Shown here one piece after another: positions 54,568 through 62,550 of a stretch of DNA of 64,000 nt (positions are counted from its first letter, which is position 1; every line of letters begins with the position of its first letter). The notes under the pieces were generated by a model. That model did no database searches. It saw nothing but the letters and a program-made list of their open reading frames with translations, and had not been told where the DNA came from. The position numbers and the translations under genes were made by a program. Origin of the DNA: Acidobacteriota bacterium (GTDB taxonomy: Bacteria; Acidobacteriota; Thermoanaerobaculia; Gp7-AA8); the NCBI GenBank assembly GCA_021325515.1, contig JAJPHC010000030.1, forward strand, positions 1-64,000, in the 5' to 3' direction.

Positions 54568-57500
54568 ATGCCCTCATTAAAAATCACGTACGGCCCTCCC
54601 CTCTCCGGCGAATACGACGCGCTGAACTACGTCAACTCTGTCCTCAACAAAAAGCCCAAGGAAGAAACCCACAAACGCGTAACGACCACAAAACGCCCCT
54701 ACGCAGAACTGAGAGCGGCCTCCTCCTTCTCCTTCCTCGAGGCCGCCTCTCTTCCCGAGGACCTCATCGAAACGGCGGCGGACAACAGCATTCCGGCGAT
54801 GGCCATCGTCGATCGCAATGGTGTCTATGGCGCGCCGCGCTTCTACACCGCGGCGAAGAAGGCGGGCATCAAGGCGCTGGTCGGCTCGGAGCTCGTCATG
54901 GACGACAACCGCCGCGTCACGCTGCTCGTCGGGAGCCGCGCCGGTTACAAAAATCTCTGCAGGCTCATCACCGCCGGCGCGATGAATCATCCCAAGGGCG
55001 AGGCGCGCTACACGTGGAAGCTCCTCGAAGAGTACGCCGCGGGGCTGCACTGCCTCACGCGCGACGACGAAGCGACGATCGACAAGCTCGCCGGCATCTT
55101 CCAGGGCCGCACGCATGTCGAGCTGCAGCGGCATTTCATCCGCGAGGAAGAGCACCGCAATCAACGGATGATGACTCTCGCGCGCCGCATGCGCCTCCCG
55201 CTCATCGCGACCAACGGCGTCCGCTACGCGCGCCCCGACGAGAAGGAACTGCTCGACGTTCTCACCTGCATCCGTGAAGGTCAACATGTTGACAAAGCCG
55301 GCCGGCTCCTCGGCATCAATCGCCATCGCCACATCAAGAGTGCCGAGGAGATGTGCGCTCTCTTCAGCGATATCCCGGAAGCCATCGATCACGCCTGGGA
55401 GCTTTCGCAGACGCTCGACTTCACCCTCGCCGATCTCGGCTATCAGTTCCCCGACTATCCGCTGCCGCCCGGCGAAACGAACGACTCCTTCCTCCGCAAG
55501 ATGACGTGGAACGCGGCGAAGGTCCGCTTCCGTCCGCTCACCGCGCGCGCGCAGATGCAGATCGAGAAAGAGCTGAACATGATCCAGAAGCTCGATCTCG
55601 CCGGCTACTTCCTGATCGTCTGGGACATCGTGCAGTTCTGCAACCGCGAGAAGATTCTCGTGCAGGGGCGCGGCTCCGCCGCGAACAGCGCCGTCTGTTA
55701 CGCCCTCGGCATCACCGCCGTCGATCCGGTGAAGATGGATCTCCTCTTCGAGCGCTTCCTCTCCGAAGAGCGCGGCGAATGGCCGGACATCGACCTCGAC
55801 CTTCCCTCCGGCGATCAACGCGAGCGCGTCATTCAACACGTCTATCAGCGCTACGGCGTGCATGGCGCGGCGATGACGGCGAATGTGATCACGTATCGCG
55901 ACCGCTCCGCCGCGCGCGAAGTCGGCAAGGCGCTCGGTTACTCGGCCGAACAGGTCGACAAGCTCTCGAAGACGGTCAGCACCTGGAGCTTCGGCGAGAT
56001 CCGCGAAAAGATCGAATCACTCCCGAACGAGCTTGCCGGCAACGGCTTCGATCCCGAGGATCTGCGCGTGCGGCATTTCATGCGGCTGTATCTGCAGATT
56101 CAGAATCTGCCGCGCCATCTCGGCCAGCACTCCGGCGGCATGGTGATGGCCAAAGGACGTCTCGATGAAGTCGTGCCGCTCGAGCCGGCGTCGATGCCCG
56201 GCCGCGTCGTCATCCAGTGGGACAAGGAAGACTGCGCCGATCTCGGCATCATCAAAGTCGATCTCCTCGGCCTCGGCATGCTCGCCGCGATCGAGCAGAT
56301 GATCCCCACGATCCGGACGAACGAGAAAGTCGACGTCGATCTCGCGCACCTGCCGCAGGACGATCCGAAGGTCTACAGGATGCTCAACGATGCCGACACC
56401 ATCGGCACGTTCCAGGTGGAGAGCCGCGCGCAGATGGCCTCGCTGCCGCGCAATGCGCCGAAGACGTTTTACGACATCGTCGTGCAGGTCGCGATCATCC
56501 GTCCCGGCCCGATCGTCGGCGGCATGATCCGGCCGTTCTTCGACCGGCGTCAGGGAAAGATCCCGGTCGAATATCCGCATCCCTGTCTCGAGCCGATCCT
56601 CGAGCGGACGCTCGGCGTGCCGCTCTTCCAGGAGCAACTGCTGCGCATCGCGATGGTCGCGGCAGGCTTCACTGGCGGTGAAGCCGAGGAGTTGCGGCGC
56701 GCGATGGGCTTCAAGCGGTCGATGCAGCGGATGGTTGAGATCGAGAAGCGGTTGCGGGCCGGCATGACCGAGCGAGGCATCGGTGCCGAGGCTCAGGATC
56801 AGATCGTGAAGTCGATCACGTCGTTCGCGCTGTATGGATTCCCGGAGTCCCATGCGGCGAGCTTCGCACTGATCGCGTACGCGAGCTGCTATCTCAAGGC
56901 GCATCATCCGGCGGCGTTCTACATGGCGCTGCTCAATGCCTGGCCAATGGGCTTCTACCATCCGGCGACGCTGGTGAAGGATGCGCAGCGGCACGGCGTG
57001 GGGATGCTGCCGGCCGATGTGAATCACTCGGGGTGGATGTCGCGCTGGGAAAAAGGCGGCGTGCGGATGGGCCTGCGCTTCATCAAGGGACTGCGTGCGA
57101 CGACCGGCGCTGCGATCGAGCAGGCGCAGCCATTCACCTCCGTCGACGATCTCGCGCGACGCTGCAGGCTTCGCGACGATCAGATGACGAAGCTCGCGGA
57201 TGGCGGAGCGCTCGCGTCTCTCGGACTGACGCGGCGCGCGGCGATGTGGCAGGCGGCGCGAGTCGCGAAACCGGCGGGCGATCTGTTCGAACAACCTGGA
57301 GTGCGGACGTCCGCGCCCGCACATGCTTCCCCTCTACCCGAAATGTCCCCCGTCGAGGAAACGCTCGCCGACTATCGCTCGGCCGAGATCACGACCGGTC
57401 CTCACCTGCTCGAGCACTATCGCACGCAATTGACGCGCGACCACGTCCTCGCCGCCGCCGAGCTGCAGCGCGTCCCCAACGGCAGCCGCGTTCTAACTGC

Positions 57501-57756
57501 CGGCGCGGTGATCGTCCGCCAGCGTCCCGGCACCGCAAAGGGATTCGTCTTTCTCACGCTCGAAGACGAGACCGGACTCTCGCAGGCCATCGTCAATCCG
57601 AAGCTCTTCGCCGAATGCCGCTCCACGATCCTCGGCCACTCAGGCCTGATCGTCGAAGGCATCGTGCAGAACGGCGAAGGGCAGGCCTCGGTGCGCGCCG
57701 AGCGCTTCTGGCCCCTCGAGGGATTGCACGACGTTCAGAGCCACGATTTTCATTAA
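54568..57756 (+). CDS. dnaE2: Error-prone DNA polymerase III alpha subunit DnaE2
   Basis: 1062 residues. PHP domain starting at YAELRAASSFSFLEAAS, polymerase core with the catalytic acidic residues D407, D409 and D411 in PDIDLDLPSGD, helix-hairpin-helix and OB regions, ending in the DnaE2-typical SHDFH. It extends primers past lesions together with ImuA/ImuB. The first ~44 residues are not conserved and the ATG follows seven C with no Shine-Dalgarno, just 10 nt after the inserted element, so the native start may have been altered. Residues ~911-921 come from a hairpin repeat. Confidence 0.95.
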   Translation: MPSLKITYGPPLSGEYDALNYVNSVLNKKPKEETHKRVTTTKRPYAELRAASSFSFLEAASLPEDLIETAADNSIPAMAIVDRNGVYGAPRFYTAAKKAGIKALVGSELVMDDNRRVTLLVGSRAGYKNLCRLITAGAMNHPKGEARYTWKLLEEYAAGLHCLTRDDEATIDKLAGIFQGRTHVELQRHFIREEEHRNQRMMTLARRMRLPLIATNGVRYARPDEKELLDVLTCIREGQHVDKAGRLLGINRHRHIKSAEEMCALFSDIPEAIDHAWELSQTLDFTLADLGYQFPDYPLPPGETNDSFLRKMTWNAAKVRFRPLTARAQMQIEKELNMIQKLDLAGYFLIVWDIVQFCNREKILVQGRGSAANSAVCYALGITAVDPVKMDLLFERFLSEERGEWPDIDLDLPSGDQRERVIQHVYQRYGVHGAAMTANVITYRDRSAAREVGKALGYSAEQVDKLSKTVSTWSFGEIREKIESLPNELAGNGFDPEDLRVRHFMRLYLQIQNLPRHLGQHSGGMVMAKGRLDEVVPLEPASMPGRVVIQWDKEDCADLGIIKVDLLGLGMLAAIEQMIPTIRTNEKVDVDLAHLPQDDPKVYRMLNDADTIGTFQVESRAQMASLPRNAPKTFYDIVVQVAIIRPGPIVGGMIRPFFDRRQGKIPVEYPHPCLEPILERTLGVPLFQEQLLRIAMVAAGFTGGEAEELRRAMGFKRSMQRMVEIEKRLRAGMTERGIGAEAQDQIVKSITSFALYGFPESHAASFALIAYASCYLKAHHPAAFYMALLNAWPMGFYHPATLVKDAQRHGVGMLPADVNHSGWMSRWEKGGVRMGLRFIKGLRATTGAAIEQAQPFTSVDDLARRCRLRDDQMTKLADGGALASLGLTRRAAMWQAARVAKPAGDLFEQPGVRTSAPAHASPLPEMSPVEETLADYRSAEITTGPHLLEHYRTQLTRDHVLAAAELQRVPNGSRVLTAGAVIVRQRPGTAKGFVFLTLEDETGLSQAIVNPKLFAECRSTILGHSGLIVEGIVQNGEGQASVRAERFWPLEGLHDVQSHDFH
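57297..57330. repeat. GTGCGGACG hairpin repeat inside dnaE2
   Basis: TGGAGTGCGGACGTCCGC followed by GCCCGCACATGCTTCC matches the intergenic family at 32265 (TGGAGTGCGGACGCCTCGTC, then CGCACATCGTTC). It is in frame and encodes VRTSAPAHAS in the linker before the OB-fold. Confidence 0.75.
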
Positions 57757-57759
57757 CGC

Positions 57760-57765
57760 TACAAT
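57760..57765 (+). promoter_or_regulatory. Putative -10 box (TACAAT), leaderless promoter of the AI-2E permease gene
   Basis: TACAAT ends 7 nt before the ATG at 57773, immediately after the dnaE2 stop. Confidence 0.6.
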
Positions 57766-57772
57766 CATTGCG

Positions 57773-58840
57773 ATGACGTCCAATCCGCTCGTGCCTGTTC
57801 ATGACATCGAGGAGCCTGCCGTGGCATCGCGACCTTCCTACGAAGAGATCGCGGCCTGGCTGCTGATGTCGCTCTTCATCGTCTATGTCATGTTCCGGCA
57901 TCTCGTACCGGGCCTCGTCGCAGGACTGGCGCTCTATCTCATTCTCGATCGCGTCTCGCGATCCTTCGCGAAGCGGATGCCGCACACCGCGGCGCGGCCG
58001 CTGGCGCTCGCACTCGTGACATTGATCGCCGGCGGCGCCGTCGTAGGCCTCGTCGCGCTGTCGATCACGTTCCTTCGCCGCCATGCCGGCAACGTGCCGG
58101 CGATGATGACGAAGATGGCCGAGATTCTTCAGTCGACGCGCGCCTGGCTCGGCGGCTACGGCCATGACTTGATCCCCGAGGTGATGACGGATGCGGAGAC
58201 GCTGAAGCTCGGCATCGTCGCCTGGCTGAAAGAACACGCCGCGACGCTGCAGCTCGCCGGCAGCACATTCAGCATGGGCCTCGTCCACGTGCTGATGGGT
58301 GCGCTGCTGGCCGTGCTCGTCTTCTTCCGCCACGTCACGAAGCACACGCATGAACGCGGCCGTCTCGCGCAGCAACTGACGGCGAAGGTAGAGCGCTTCG
58401 CTGACGCCTTCGCGCGGATCGCCACGGCACAGATCAAGATCTCGCTCGTCAACACGAGCCTCACCGCGATCTATCTCCTGGTCATCCTGCCGCTGTTCGG
58501 CAAGCACATCCCCTTCGCCACGACGATCGTCTTCGTCACGTTCATCTGCGGATTGATCCCCGTGCTCGGCAACCTGATCTCGAACACCGTGATCGTGATC
58601 CTTTCACTCGGCGTGTCGGTCGGCACCGCGGTCGCCTCGCTGGTTTTTCTGATCGTGATTCACAAGCTCGAGTATCTGATCAATTCGCGCATCGTCGGCG
58701 GCGAGACCGACTCACAGGCGTGGGAGATTCTCCTCGCGATCCTCCTCGGCGAAACAGCATTCGGCGTGTCGGGCGTCGTCATGGCTCCGATCGTGTACGC
58801 GTTCCTCAAGCGCGAGCTGCGCGAGCGCGGTCTGGTGTAG
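57773..58840 (+). CDS. AI-2E family (PerM/TqsA-like) membrane transporter
   Basis: 355 residues with about seven to eight membrane helices and a large soluble segment after the third helix. The family is recognised from the C-terminal block GLIPVLGNLISNTVIVILSL and LEYLINSRIVGG, ending with FGVSGVVMAPIV. Members export diverse small molecules or ions; autoinducer-2 is not implied. No linked gene hints at a substrate. Confidence 0.88.
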   Translation: MTSNPLVPVHDIEEPAVASRPSYEEIAAWLLMSLFIVYVMFRHLVPGLVAGLALYLILDRVSRSFAKRMPHTAARPLALALVTLIAGGAVVGLVALSITFLRRHAGNVPAMMTKMAEILQSTRAWLGGYGHDLIPEVMTDAETLKLGIVAWLKEHAATLQLAGSTFSMGLVHVLMGALLAVLVFFRHVTKHTHERGRLAQQLTAKVERFADAFARIATAQIKISLVNTSLTAIYLLVILPLFGKHIPFATTIVFVTFICGLIPVLGNLISNTVIVILSLGVSVGTAVASLVFLIVIHKLEYLINSRIVGGETDSQAWEILLAILLGETAFGVSGVVMAPIVYAFLKRELRERGLV

Positions 58841-58888
58841 GACAAGCTCTCAACTTGTCTCGACCGGTGGACGAGCTGAGAGCTTGTC
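58841..58888. repeat. 19-bp-arm hairpin (GACAAGCTCTC...GAGAGCTTGTC)
   Basis: Arms 58841-58859 and 58870-58888 match with two mismatches. It starts at the AI-2E stop and lies 12 nt before the promoter of the next gene; similar in design to 33480-33500. Confidence 0.8.
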
Positions 58889-58900
58889 CGGCACCTGTCG

Positions 58901-58906
58901 CATAAT
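58901..58906 (+). promoter_or_regulatory. Putative -10 box (CATAAT) of the beta-helix gene
   Basis: CATAAT ends 6 nt before the ATG at 58913; an overlapping TAATAT is an alternative. No Shine-Dalgarno sequence. Confidence 0.45.
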
Positions 58907-58912
58907 ATCGGC

Positions 58913-60946
58913 ATGCTTCGGTCCTTTCTCGCGCCCCTTTGTCTGCTCCTCGTGTGTACTCCGCTGCTCGCTGAAGGCAGCAGCACGATCTCAGGAACGA
59001 TCTATCTCGATCCGCCTGCGCTCGCCGTTCGCGGCCAATTCGTTCCGGCCTCTGCTGTCGTAAAACTGTATCGCGAGGATGGGACGGCCGTTGCGGCGAC
59101 GAGCGCCGCGAGCGATGGGCACTATCGCTTCACGCAGGTCCCGGCAGGAACGTACTGGGTCGCGGTCGACTCGAAGTCGATTCGCGGCACGGCCGCGGCG
59201 ACGGCCCATGTCTGGGCGGAGCAGACCTTCGGCCCTCCGGGTGCGGTTTGCGCGCAGACGAATGGCTCGACGCGCACCAACTTCTTCGAAGGCTCGTGTG
59301 TCGGCGGCCGCTCGCTCGCGTCGGACGACGCATCGGCCTTCGCCACTTCTGAACATGTCGCGCGTGTGACGAGCGGCGCCTCCGATGTCGACTTCGCGTT
59401 CAGCTTCAACATCGTGACGTCGATCGAAGACTCGACCGCCGCGCCGATTCAGGGTTCCCTGCGCCAGTTCATCGAGAATGCAAACTCGATCAGTGGTCCC
59501 AACGCCATGCGCTTCGTCCCGCTGACGCGTGCCGTGCAGGCGCAGCAAGCCCCGGGCCTCGGACTCCCCCAGCGCTGGTGGACGATGACGCTCAAGGGTG
59601 CGCTTCCGGTCATCACCGATGCCGGAACGACAATCGATGGCGAAGCGCACAATATCCTCTCCACCGCGTCGGTCATCGACGTGAACGAAGGACGCATCGA
59701 AGAACCGGCCTATCTCCGTCTCGGCGATCGCCAGAACGATCCACGCGAAGAAAAGCCGGAACTGGAGATCGTCGCCGCCGGCAATGAAGGCTTCGTCTGC
59801 GATGCAGCGTGCGAAGTGCGCGGTCTCGCGATTCATGGCGTTCCGAATGCGATCGTCACACGTGCCGATGCGCGCATCGAGCAGGTCGTCGTCGGCGCGC
59901 ACGCGGACATCGAAGACGGCCCGCGTGCCGGCAACGTCGGCGTGCAGGTCGAGCGCGGAACGACGGCGATGCGTTTCGTCTACATCGTGCAGCAGCAGAC
60001 GGCCGGTGTCGCAGTCGCCGCGAGCGGCGCGCGTGTCGAAGCCGACTATCTGCAGATCATGCGCTGCGGCGCGCCGGCATCGGGTGCCGGCATCGTCGTC
60101 CTATCGGACGGCAGCACGATTCGTCATTCGCGCATTTCCGCCAACTACGGCGCAGGTGTCGTCGTCGGTTCGCCGGAAGGAACGCAGACGGCGAACGGCA
60201 ACGTGATCGAGGACTCGATCATCAGCAACAACCTCGCCGGCATCGTGCTGACGCCGGGATCCTCGCGCAACACGTTCGCGCGCAACCAGATCACCTGGAA
60301 CCGCGTCGGTGGTGTGACGGCATCGCCGTACGGCGCGAATCCGCCGCAGTCCAATCGGATCAGCGCGAACATCTACGATGAAAACGGCGGGCGGCCGATC
60401 GCGCTCAACGCCGAGGAGAAGCGCGACATCCTGGCGACGGCGACCGGAACGTGCGGGCGTATCGACACGATTGCGAACCACGGCATCAACGCGCCGGTCG
60501 TCGCGCGCGCGGAGCGATCGAATGACAAACAGACCGTGACGATCATGGGTAAGGGCTGCCCGGGCCAGACCATCGAGCTTTATCGATCGTACGTCACGTC
60601 CGACATTCGAAAAGCCAAGGACAACTCGCGGCTCATTCGCAAGACGAAGACCGGCGAAACGATCACGATCGACCAGCAGCAGTTGGACTCTTATCCATCC
60701 ATCGGTGAATTCAACTACGTCGCGACGACGGTGGTTGACGCCGACGGCTCATTCGCGGTGACGGTGCCGATCGAGACGGTGGTCCGTACAGGGCGCGCCG
60801 CCACCTCGGACGACGTGATCATCACGAACGAAGAGGCGCTGCGCGGAAACGAGACGGACCGTGCCTACTCTGCGATCGCGATCGATGCCGAGGGAAACAC
60901 CTCGGAGATGAGCGAGCGGAGACGCGTTCACATCTCGGGTCGTTGA
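58913..60946 (+). CDS. Secreted right-handed beta-helix protein with N-terminal CnaB-like domain
   Basis: 677 residues. Signal peptide (~1-20), a CnaB/SdrD-like domain (~24-95; YRFTQVPAGTYWVAVD), then parallel beta-helix repeats (~170-480: e.g. NGNVIEDSIISNNLAGIVLT and SRNTFARNQITWNRVGGV). The C-terminal part (~520-677) carries strand-rich segments with TEGNTSEMS-like ending AEGNTSEMSERRR. The fold suggests polysaccharide binding or lyase-type function, but no catalytic residues are identified. Confidence 0.8.
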   Translation: MLRSFLAPLCLLLVCTPLLAEGSSTISGTIYLDPPALAVRGQFVPASAVVKLYREDGTAVAATSAASDGHYRFTQVPAGTYWVAVDSKSIRGTAAATAHVWAEQTFGPPGAVCAQTNGSTRTNFFEGSCVGGRSLASDDASAFATSEHVARVTSGASDVDFAFSFNIVTSIEDSTAAPIQGSLRQFIENANSISGPNAMRFVPLTRAVQAQQAPGLGLPQRWWTMTLKGALPVITDAGTTIDGEAHNILSTASVIDVNEGRIEEPAYLRLGDRQNDPREEKPELEIVAAGNEGFVCDAACEVRGLAIHGVPNAIVTRADARIEQVVVGAHADIEDGPRAGNVGVQVERGTTAMRFVYIVQQQTAGVAVAASGARVEADYLQIMRCGAPASGAGIVVLSDGSTIRHSRISANYGAGVVVGSPEGTQTANGNVIEDSIISNNLAGIVLTPGSSRNTFARNQITWNRVGGVTASPYGANPPQSNRISANIYDENGGRPIALNAEEKRDILATATGTCGRIDTIANHGINAPVVARAERSNDKQTVTIMGKGCPGQTIELYRSYVTSDIRKAKDNSRLIRKTKTGETITIDQQQLDSYPSIGEFNYVATTVVDADGSFAVTVPIETVVRTGRAATSDDVIITNEEALRGNETDRAYSAIAIDAEGNTSEMSERRRVHISGR

Positions 60947-60951
60947 CGGCC

Positions 60952-61092
60952 GTGGAGCGCGCAAGTCCTCGTCCGCGAGCTGCTGCACTGGGACGACGGC
61001 AAGGTGGAGCGCGGACGCCCTCGTCCGCGAACTGCTGCACTGGGACGACGGCAAGGTGGGGCGCGGACGTCCTCGTCCGCGAGCTGCTGCCG
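60952..61092. repeat. 52-nt tandem repeat containing GCGGACG...CGTCCGCG hairpins
   Basis: Units at 60952-61003, 61004-61055 and a partial third at 61056-61092. Each holds GCGCGGACGxCCTCGTCCGC and CTGCTGCACTGGGACGACGG. It occupies the gap between the beta-helix gene and the peptide-modification cluster, whose last gene ends at 61118. Confidence 0.9.
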
Positions 61093-61117
61093 TCGAGGCA
61101 GCAGGCAACTTCGCTCC

Positions 61118-61504
61118 TCAGGATGAAACGTACTGGCGGCCTGACAATCGCCTGCACGCTCGCAGCAGCGCGAAGATCACAGGCGGCCGGCGGCGCGTCC
61201 GGACGCGGCCGATCAGCGCCGACGCATCGAATGGCTCATCATCTTCCGGCGTGTTGTCGCCGCGCATGACGAAGTGGATTGCTTCCCCCTTCGCGAAGAT
61301 GCGGACGATGCGATGAGCCGTCAGGCCGCGCGACAGACGCGCGAGCACGACGTCGCCGCGGCGGATCGCCGCGGGATTCACGCGCTCGACCTCCAGCAGA
61401 TCGCCGGGGCGGATCGTCGGCAGCATGCTGTCGCCGCTTGCACGGAATCGCGCCGAGGCGCCGGTATCGAGTACATCCTCGATCACGGTTGCCGCGTCGA
61501 TCAT
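61118..61504 (-). CDS. S26-type (signal-peptidase-like) serine peptidase of the peptide-modification cluster
   Basis: 128 residues from the ATG at 61504, which overlaps the kinase stop (ATGA). Catalytic-site pattern: SGDSMLPT with nucleophile S26, RRGDVVLARL, then LTAHRIVRI with H64 in the place used by Ser-His (SipW/ER-type) signal peptidases, and MRGDN. No membrane helix was seen, unlike ordinary signal peptidase I, so it is probably soluble. In this setting it may cleave the leader of the modified precursor. LexA-like S24 is a less likely alternative because no HTH exists. Confidence 0.8.
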   Translation of the reverse strand: MIDAATVIEDVLDTGASARFRASGDSMLPTIRPGDLLEVERVNPAAIRRGDVVLARLSRGLTAHRIVRIFAKGEAIHFVMRGDNTPEDDEPFDASALIGRVRTRRRPPVIFALLRACRRLSGRQYVSS

Positions 61505-62364
61505 GCAGCCTCGCGAACCATGTCGATCGCCGAGCGATCGAGCGTAAAGCGGAACTCGCGCACCGGGACACGCGTCACGATACGGTCGAGCATCGACATC
61601 GTGAACGCGATCGCGCCGGCATCGTGAAAAGGCGGAAACGCGCAGGCGAACAGCCGCGCGATGCCGTCGGCCCTGCTCAATGCACGAAGCTCGTTTTCGG
61701 CGGCCTGCGCCAGGAGATACACGCCCGCGAGCGGCGCGCGCGCCGGCGACGACAGCGACGCCTCGCCGTGCCACGGCGTGCCGTACATCCAGAGCGTTCC
61801 CTCTTCCTCGCGCACGACGACGCGGTCATCGCTCACGATGTCGCGCGCATCGTCGCCCCACAGACGCGCCGTCGTCGACTTCCCCGCCCCCGACTGCCCG
61901 ACGAACAGATGCCCGCGGCCGTGATGATCGACCACACCGCATCCGTGGAGCTCGACGCCGCGCCCGCGCGCGAGCAGATTCGAGAGCAGGACTTCATCCA
62001 GCGGATACGCGAGCGGATCGACCGTGCCGCCGAACACTGCTGCGTCGATGCGGATCGTGCCGCGGGTGAAGTCGTCATTGAAGACCGCGACGTTGTAAGG
62101 GTGATCCGACATCACCTCGGAAAAACAGTCGATGCGGTAGCCGGCCGGATCCTGATAGATGCGCCAGACGCCGCCGGACTCGAAGAGCAGCGGGCCGGCC
62201 GGCGGATCGAAGCGATCGAGATGAAAAATCTCGAGATCGACTTCAGCAGGCGATGAAGGCACGATGAAGCGAGTGACCGGTTCGGAAAACTGACAGGGAA
62301 TCCGCTCGTCGCGGCAGCGGACCGCCAGCGTGATGCCGGCGATCCGCAGGAACGTGTCCGGCAT
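61501..62364 (-). CDS. HprK-like kinase of the peptide-modification cluster
   Basis: 287 residues from the ATG at 62364, 4 nt after the precursor stop. An N-terminal domain (~1-140) precedes an HprK-like kinase core with P-loop GQSGAGKST (156-164), VSDDR (177-181) and GTPWHGEA (~195-202). Such proteins accompany lasso-peptide and PqqD/radical-SAM clusters, and one (the paeninodin kinase) phosphorylates a C-terminal Ser of the precursor. Earlier in-frame ATGs overlap the precursor gene and are less likely. Its stop overlaps the peptidase start. Confidence 0.85.
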   Translation of the reverse strand: MPDTFLRIAGITLAVRCRDERIPCQFSEPVTRFIVPSSPAEVDLEIFHLDRFDPPAGPLLFESGGVWRIYQDPAGYRIDCFSEVMSDHPYNVAVFNDDFTRGTIRIDAAVFGGTVDPLAYPLDEVLLSNLLARGRGVELHGCGVVDHHGRGHLFVGQSGAGKSTTARLWGDDARDIVSDDRVVVREEEGTLWMYGTPWHGEASLSSPARAPLAGVYLLAQAAENELRALSRADGIARLFACAFPPFHDAGAIAFTMSMLDRIVTRVPVREFRFTLDRSAIDMVREAA

Positions 62365-62368
62365 GATT

Positions 62369-62539
62369 CTAGGAACCCGGAGTACTGCAGTTGCCGACAT
62401 TGCGGCACTGCCCGCCGTTCGGCCCGGCGGCAACCGACGACTTGCAGAAACCGAGCACCGCCTCTTCAGGCCGGAGCGGGAAACGCGTCACCGTCGGCTT
62501 CTGATACGTCTTCTTTGCAGCAGGCTTGTTGTTTTCCAT
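62369..62539 (-). CDS. RiPP precursor peptide (56 residues)
   Basis: A small gene between the radical SAM enzyme and the kinase, with GAGGGA just before the ATG, 11 nt after the upstream stop. The basic N-terminal leader carries YQKPTV (12-17), which fits the YxxPx(L/V) motif bound by PqqD-like recognition domains, then PLRPEEAVLG (21-30). The C-terminal part is Gly/Ser/Asn-rich with Cys 32, 45 and 51 and ends in NCSTPGS, the last residue being Ser 56. This leader/core layout, its position and the flanking enzymes support a ribosomally made, modified peptide. The core boundary, after G30, is inferred. Confidence 0.82.
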   Translation of the reverse strand: MENNKPAAKKTYQKPTVTRFPLRPEEAVLGFCKSSVAAGPNGGQCRNVGNCSTPGS

Positions 62540-62550
62540 TGGATCCCTCG

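Noticed and set aside
54577-55863. 428-codon minus-strand open frame
   Set aside because: Antisense to dnaE2, which has intact catalytic motifs.
60952-61092. CRISPR-like spaced repeats
   Set aside because: It is a plain tandem 52-nt repeat with no variable spacers.
61118-61774. 218-residue version of the S26-type peptidase
   Set aside because: The first 90 residues are antisense-like Arg-rich sequence overlapping the kinase gene; the ATG at 61504 overlaps the kinase stop and begins the conserved domain.
62365-62433. Upstream starts for the HprK-like kinase
   Set aside because: They would overlap most of the precursor C terminus; the ATG at 62364 follows the precursor stop directly and begins the domain normally.
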